Shown here: positions 59,451 through 64,000 of the stretch, piece after piece | How positions within the stretch are numbered: position 1 is the first letter of the stretch | How the letters are laid out: each line of letters opens with the position of its first letter | From: Jaapia argillacea MUCL 33604 | Lineage: Eukaryota; Basidiomycota; Agaricomycetes; Jaapiales; Jaapiaceae | Assembly: GCA_000697665.1 (NCBI GenBank) | Contig: KL197714.1 | Location: forward strand, 467,799-531,798 | Reading direction: 5' to 3' | DNA length: 64,000 nt | Made by a program: the position numbers and the translations under genes | The notes under the pieces: generated by a model | The model's input: only the letters and a program-made list of their open reading frames with translations | Told to the model about the DNA's origin: nothing | The model's database searches: none

Positions 59451-59991
59451 TCGATGGAAAAAAGGCGCACTGTATAAAGCAGTGGGCAAGAAACCGAGAG
59501 AAAGTCCACCTCGTTCTGAGTCTTCGATAATTTGTATTCACGGCATTACGCCGGTACAGCAAACAACACAGATCACCAGGAACATGAACAGCTGTGTTGA
59601 CCAGTAAAGGTGCAGCCAGGACGAACGTGCGTTACGGCTAACACAATAATAGAAGGCTTCGCAACTTCGCGAGCGCTTGGTCCCTTTTGACGGCTCCGGG
59701 CAATCTTGGTCAGGGGCCAGGCTGTCAGAATTCAGATGTGTATGGAAGTTCCGAACGCCCGTGCGTTGATGTGCTTATCTTGTCGTCAATGGCACAATGG
59801 GTCAGACAAATGGTATGATATATTTTATACGCGGATACGATCCCTCTGGATATCTCAGAGCCCTTCTGCGGAGCTCGGGTATCGAGAAAGAGACGGTTAA
59901 AAGGAGCTTCAAGAAAGTAGGAATAGAGGACTAGAGGACCGTGAGTGACAGTAACGCATGGTTGCAGAGAAATTGAACGCTTACCACACGG
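59451..59991. other. Intergenic region, no gene seen
   Basis: No motif-bearing frame. It separates two minus-strand genes and holds the promoter of the hypothetical gene. Confidence 0.55.
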
Positions 59992-61230
59992 TTACAAGTG
60001 AAAGGTCCACGCCGCGCACCGCAGAAATTCAAGCCTTCCAGACGATCTGCAATAGGCCCCGAGAGTCCGTGTTGCACAACGTGACCTAACTTGTTCCTCA
60101 GCAGCTTCTCGGTCCTGCTCATCCAGTTTCGTCCAGTGGCGCAAGTTAAACACCACACGGATCAAGTTACCGAACTGGGGCTGTTGAAGAACTTGATCAA
60201 CCCCACGAAGATCGCCGATCTCGCGAAAAGGGTCAATGCATGTGCCCCCAACCACCATCTCACAAAGGTGAGGAGACCGTAGATGGGATAGGATGAGCGC
60301 CGGGAGAGAGGATGCGACCTCATTCTGGAGGTCAAGCTCGGCGAGCTCGAGGACACGAAGCTGAGGGCAATACGAGAAAGGCTCCAGGCGTTCCAGTTCC
60401 ACTGTGCGCGAATGAGGCATTATTAGCGGTAACGAAATGTACAGGAGTTAAAAGCTCACGCTTTGTGGAACGGTCGCAAGGATCCCTGAAGCAGACGTTG
60501 AATTGGGAGAGTGTAAGGGAAACACGGCGCAACAGTCGTGTCATCATACAGATGTGGTCGATGTCCACTGAGCAATCTAGTTTTGCGAGATTGGGGAGGG
60601 ACGTCGACCACGAGGGAATGGACCCATCATCAAGACGGAAGAACAAATGATCCACGGTGAGAGCCTTGATCGGCAGCATCAGGCGTTCCATCTGGGTTCT
60701 ACCCGCATCCTCCGAGTCGTCGTCGTAAACCGAACATCGTCTCATGCGAAGACTCTCCAGATGCGGCATCAAACGCAGCAAACGGGCCAGCTCGTCAACA
60801 TGACCGAAGTCAATTTCATAAAGGTCAATTTCCTTCAATAACGGGAGTCCGGTGAGGATGAAGTCCCTCGAACGGGGACCCACTTGATCCCACCCCACGC
60901 AGAATAGTGCCAGCGAGAGTTGCGCTGCAGCTCCAAGGTGTGGACAGAGGAGACAAAAATCGCGATCGACCTAATCATTGTGGAGTCTCCAGATAATGAG
61001 GCGATGGATGTGGCTAGCGAGACTCGGGTTGGAGGACAAGGACGAAAGAAGTTGGGAGGACAGAGGCTGGGAGCCAACGACGACTGTGTGGAAAAGACGC
61101 GATTGACTTGAGGGGACCCATGCATAGCAGGTTAAGGCGCATGACTTCAAGGTCGCAGCATCTGAAACTCCATCAAGGCAGGGCCGTGTATGATGGCGTC
61201 AATCAATTCTTGAGGTAGGATGGGGGACAT
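59992..61230 (-). pseudogene. F-box/leucine-rich protein, probably broken
   Basis: Starts MSPILPQELIDAIIHG, a good F-box head, from ATG 61228-61230. The expected continuation DAATLKSCALTCYAWVPSS lies in another frame, so a frameshift falls near 61165-61190. After SHIHRLIIWRLHND an in-frame TAG follows (60971-60973), and the same frame then goes on with FCLLCPHLGAAAQLSLALF. Downstream the leucine-rich part is open and looks normal (GLPLLKEIDLYEIDFGHVDE, LMPHLESLRMRRC, LPNLAKLDCSVDI), with introns near 60420-60460. Two defects suggest a pseudogene, though sequencing error or an odd intron could explain one of them. The 3' end is set at the TAA at 59992-59994. Confidence 0.65.
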
Positions 61231-62026
61231 AACCTCCTAGAAGTCTCCAAATGTCAAGAACATCCTTAACTAAGGGCGAAATCAATATACCCGACTCGAT
61301 TAACTCCGAGTCAAGAAAAACGTGCAGTAGGTCAGTTATCACGGATGGATGGGCGGTACAAATGAAGCAGAAGCGCGGTGAGCACAGCCCTGCGCAGCTT
61401 CGGCAGATGTAGCGGCGGCGGCGTAGTAGCCTATGCCCTATAATTAGCACCAATGGTGAGCAGATTAAGCAGTCATTGCTGAAGCGCTGGTCTGACGCGG
61501 TGGCGGCGGTAAAATCATACACGGCCGCGGGTGCTTCGCGGAAGATTCTAATGGCGATCTGAATGCAGACCTCAACAACAATTGGGGAGGTCAAATGCAC
61601 AGAACAGTGAACCCATCAATCTCCAGGTATCCGAGTGTGTTCATGGGAACTGGGAACAGGGGCACAAGGGGAAGAGTGATTTGTGGTGTGGTCCCATGAC
61701 CTAAGTCCCGAGAGGATGCGAAGAATGTGCAGAAACGCTAGGATGATAGAGAGATATTAACGAAGCTGTGGTTGGCAATGAGTGGGAAACAGATCCGGCT
61801 TGGGGCCTGTCACATGAATGGAGGAAGAGCGGTTCCGCAGGATTGGGCAATTGCGAGTCTCCACGTCTTACGAGTGTCTGATGATCCACGTATTGATCCA
61901 AGCTACTATGGCGTTGAACGTGGTTCTTGACAGGAGGGGTTAGGTGTCATAGCTAAGGCAGTAGTAAAAGTAAGCGGTACATCCGAGGCGACAACTCGAG
62001 GTACTTGCTGTCTTTGTTTGTCTCTC
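61231..62026. other. Intergenic region, no supported gene
   Basis: A minus frame at 61199-61600 (133 codons, Cys-rich in the middle) overlaps the F-box start and has no known motif. It is not called. Confidence 0.5.
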
Positions 62027-63364
62027 CTAATTTGCCTCCCAGCTTTCCACTTCATATGGGACGATTATCAAACGGAGTATTCTTCGAGATATTAGACCCT
62101 GAAACCCAGCTTTGATGTTCGAACTAAACTCGGAGATATCGAACTCGGCACAGGGGGTATGGCGAAGACAGATGCGAATAGCCACTGATCTTAGGTGACC
62201 AAAACCTGAATCCAGGATCGCGTCTATTTCAGACCAATTCATTGGTCCACAGTCAGAGCTCTTTTTAGTCGGCCGCCAATGCCCTTGAATGCCTATCGTC
62301 CGTAATTCTTGTGACTGGGAGTGGAGTCGAGAGAGGAGAAGTGGCAAAATGGAGGCAACGGATGGAAAATCAAGGTAGAGGTCGTGGATATTGAAATGGT
62401 GGAGGTGAGGCGTGCAGGAAAATAGGTCCACGCACTGAACCGCTTCTGAAGCACAAGAACCACAGGTTAGGAGACCCCCAGCCAAATATTTGAAGTGGAG
62501 CTCACCCAAAGTCGCAATCGAATAGTTAGATACCATTTCGATTGTTACATGGCGAAGCGACGTGCCGATATGAGAAAGAAGCTGCTTTGCCGAGACGAAC
62601 TCGTGTCGGTGGTAGTCGACGATAATATGGATAGTGGGAACCCTTGCGAAACACCTGCTGGAGAGCAAAGTCTCCAGAGTTCTGGCTCTGTCGAAAACAG
62701 TGCTCTGGAAGTTGATTTGTAGCAAAGATATTGGGAGCGTCGGGTAGGATGCATCAACGGTTGATGGACGGATGATGACATCGTCTAAAATGAGGTCCGT
62801 CAAAGACGGCCTCGCTTGGATAAGGCAGAGGAAGCCTTTGATGGTATCGAAGGAAGAAGAGACGAGCTCCAGCCTCTTAATGGGCGTCCAGCGCTCCAGG
62901 AGCCAATCCTTTGTCTGTGGGGATGTCTCACACCAGGCAACGCTCGACAATCGAAGGGCCTCAAGTCTCTCGAGCTTGGAGTCAAGAATATGCACGTTGT
63001 CAATAATTCCAGCGGTGGTGACAATGGACAGGTAGCGGATGAGGGGGGCGAGAGTTGGTGTCTTATCGAGTAGGGCGTGCAGCTTGCGTAGCTTCCTCGT
63101 GCTGTCTACATGGACCTTGTAGAATAAGTGGATTCGAGTCGAAGGAAGCCAGCCACGGCATACTGTCGCGCACGAAGCGAGGGCCTGTGGATCGTCGTGG
63201 AAGAAGTCTATTATTGTATCCACGATTTCTTGAGGAACAATGCAAACCGCTGGTCGAGGGCTCGATGTGCTTGTCTAAGACGCAAAGTTCAAGTCGTTAG
63301 GTCCACTAATCCACAGCGAAGGGTACACAAGACCAACCGAATGTTCTGCTCCAGTCACTTCCAT
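62027..63364 (-). CDS. F-box protein, intact
   Basis: Two exons (63338-63364 and 62027-63274) join in phase and give 424 residues. The F-box is VPQEIVDTIIDFFHDDPQAL followed by ASCATVCRGWLPSTRIHLFY, the pattern common in Agaricomycete F-box families. The rest holds irregular leucine-rich strands (LERLEALRLSSVAW, WTPIKRLELVSSSFDTI, ARPSLTDLILDDVI) of about 25 residues each. Likely an SCF ubiquitin-ligase adaptor; target unknown. The tiny first exon (MEVTGAEHS) is supported by phase and by a GT-AG intron of 63 bases. Confidence 0.85.
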
Positions 63365-63697
63365 CACTTCGCCTCGATGCAGGTTGGCGAACTTCGCGGC
63401 CTTGCAAAGGAATGAGTTGGGGGTGGGGCTGAGGGATGTGGATGGTGATCACGGTCATTCTCGTCACGGTAGGTTCGTTGACTCTGGCTCGGAAGCTCTG
63501 AATCGGAACCGTTCGTCAGGCCTCCGGCATCATGCATTCTGACTGCAGCTACGAACTACCGACAATACCAAAAATACAAAGAGTACACATACGGTGCGAA
63601 CGCAATACACGGATTACCCCTGGTTAACTACTTCTCCTTGAAGATCATTCGACTCCCTCATTCTACCAGCATGAGCTTCCTCCAGAGGCCGCGTCTG
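63365..63697. other. Intergenic region, no gene seen
   Basis: Promoter side of the F-box gene and 3' flank of the partial LYS2 gene. Confidence 0.55.
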
Positions 63698-64000
63698 CTA
63701 GACCCCGCTGCGTCCCACGGCCCTCGCTGCAGTCTTCGTAGACAGGATGGGGAGAGGTTTCTCTGCGACGGCCGAAGGAGGGGGCAAAAACCCGGCCTCC
63801 ACCAGCCAGGACAGATATTGGCCCATAAGACCATCCGAAACGGTTGCGTTACTGGGTTTCCCACAAGACTGCATGAGGGCTTTCATGTTTGCATCATTCA
63901 ACTCTGGCGCTTTGGTGCTTGTGGGCAGATCGTCCAGAACGAAATGCAGAAGAGGGAAGAGGGCGTTATCTTGCACTTCCATGACGTGTTGCTCCAAGCG
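63698..64000 (-). CDS. LYS2: L-2-aminoadipate reductase, C-terminal piece (LYS2)
   Basis: Last part of the large enzyme that activates and reduces alpha-aminoadipate in fungal lysine synthesis; the gene runs off the right edge. The visible end reads ALFPLLHFVLDDLPTSTKAP, a block typical of the LYS2 C-terminus, then MGQYLSWLVEAGFLPPP, which matches the family end. The stop lies at 63698-63700 after VGRSGV. The adenylation, carrier and reductase motifs are outside the window, so the assignment rests on about 100 residues. Confidence 0.75.
   Translation of the reverse strand, partial: RLEQHVMEVQDNALFPLLHFVLDDLPTSTKAPELNDANMKALMQSCGKPSNATVSDGLMGQYLSWLVEAGFLPPPSAVAEKPLPILSTKTAARAVGRSGV

Noticed and set aside
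61199-61600. Minus-strand 133-codon frame next to the F-box gene
   Set aside because: It overlaps the F-box start codon in another frame and has no recognisable motif.

Overview
The window reads as nuclear DNA of a filamentous basidiomycete, most likely an Agaricomycete. Genes are close together on both strands and are cut by many short GT-AG introns of about 50-70 bases. The proteins recognised (PDS5, NAA15, eL42, HMG-CoA reductase, an SREBP with a bHLH domain, KHDC4-type KH protein, LYS2 end, F-box proteins, Agaricomycete-style protein kinase) are all of fungal eukaryotic type. I see no virus, retroelement, CRISPR array or bacterial operon.

Layout. 0.1-3.6 kb: a protein kinase whose 5' end is uncertain, then a sphingolipid delta-4 desaturase. 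3.6-7.2 kb: no convincing gene, but two diverged copies of a minus-strand unit that share an E-box plus TATA promoter. 7.2-11.2 kb: a membrane-bound SREBP-type transcription factor. 9.95-29.4 kb: a tandem segmental triplication. Each unit starts inside the last third of the SREBP gene and carries a D-amino-acid oxidase (DAO), a small protein with two dsRNA-binding domains, and a GNAT acetyltransferase. All three dsRNA-binding genes are intact; DAO is intact only in unit A; GNAT is intact in A and C and broken in B; the SREBP pieces in B and C are fragments.

29.5-38.1 kb: NAA15 (NatA auxiliary subunit) and PDS5 (cohesin factor) are divergent from a 136-bp shared promoter. 38.2-45.4 kb: an F-box-like gene and HMG-CoA reductase, both minus. 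45.4-50.1 kb: gene-poor. 50.1-56.8 kb (all minus): ribosomal protein eL42 with micro-exons, a 3beta-HSD/ERG26-like dehydrogenase, a KHDC4-like KH protein and a zinc alcohol/polyol dehydrogenase. 57.8-63.4 kb (all minus): a low-complexity hypothetical protein, a broken F-box gene and an intact F-box gene. 63.7 kb to the edge: the C-terminus of alpha-aminoadipate reductase (LYS2).

Functionally, the region holds several lipid genes (SREBP, HMG-CoA reductase, a possible sterol dehydrogenase and a sphingolipid desaturase), so a regulator and its classical target lie about 30 kb apart. The most unusual feature is the triplicated dsRNA-binding/GNAT/DAO block, where one gene type has been kept whole in every copy while its neighbours decay.
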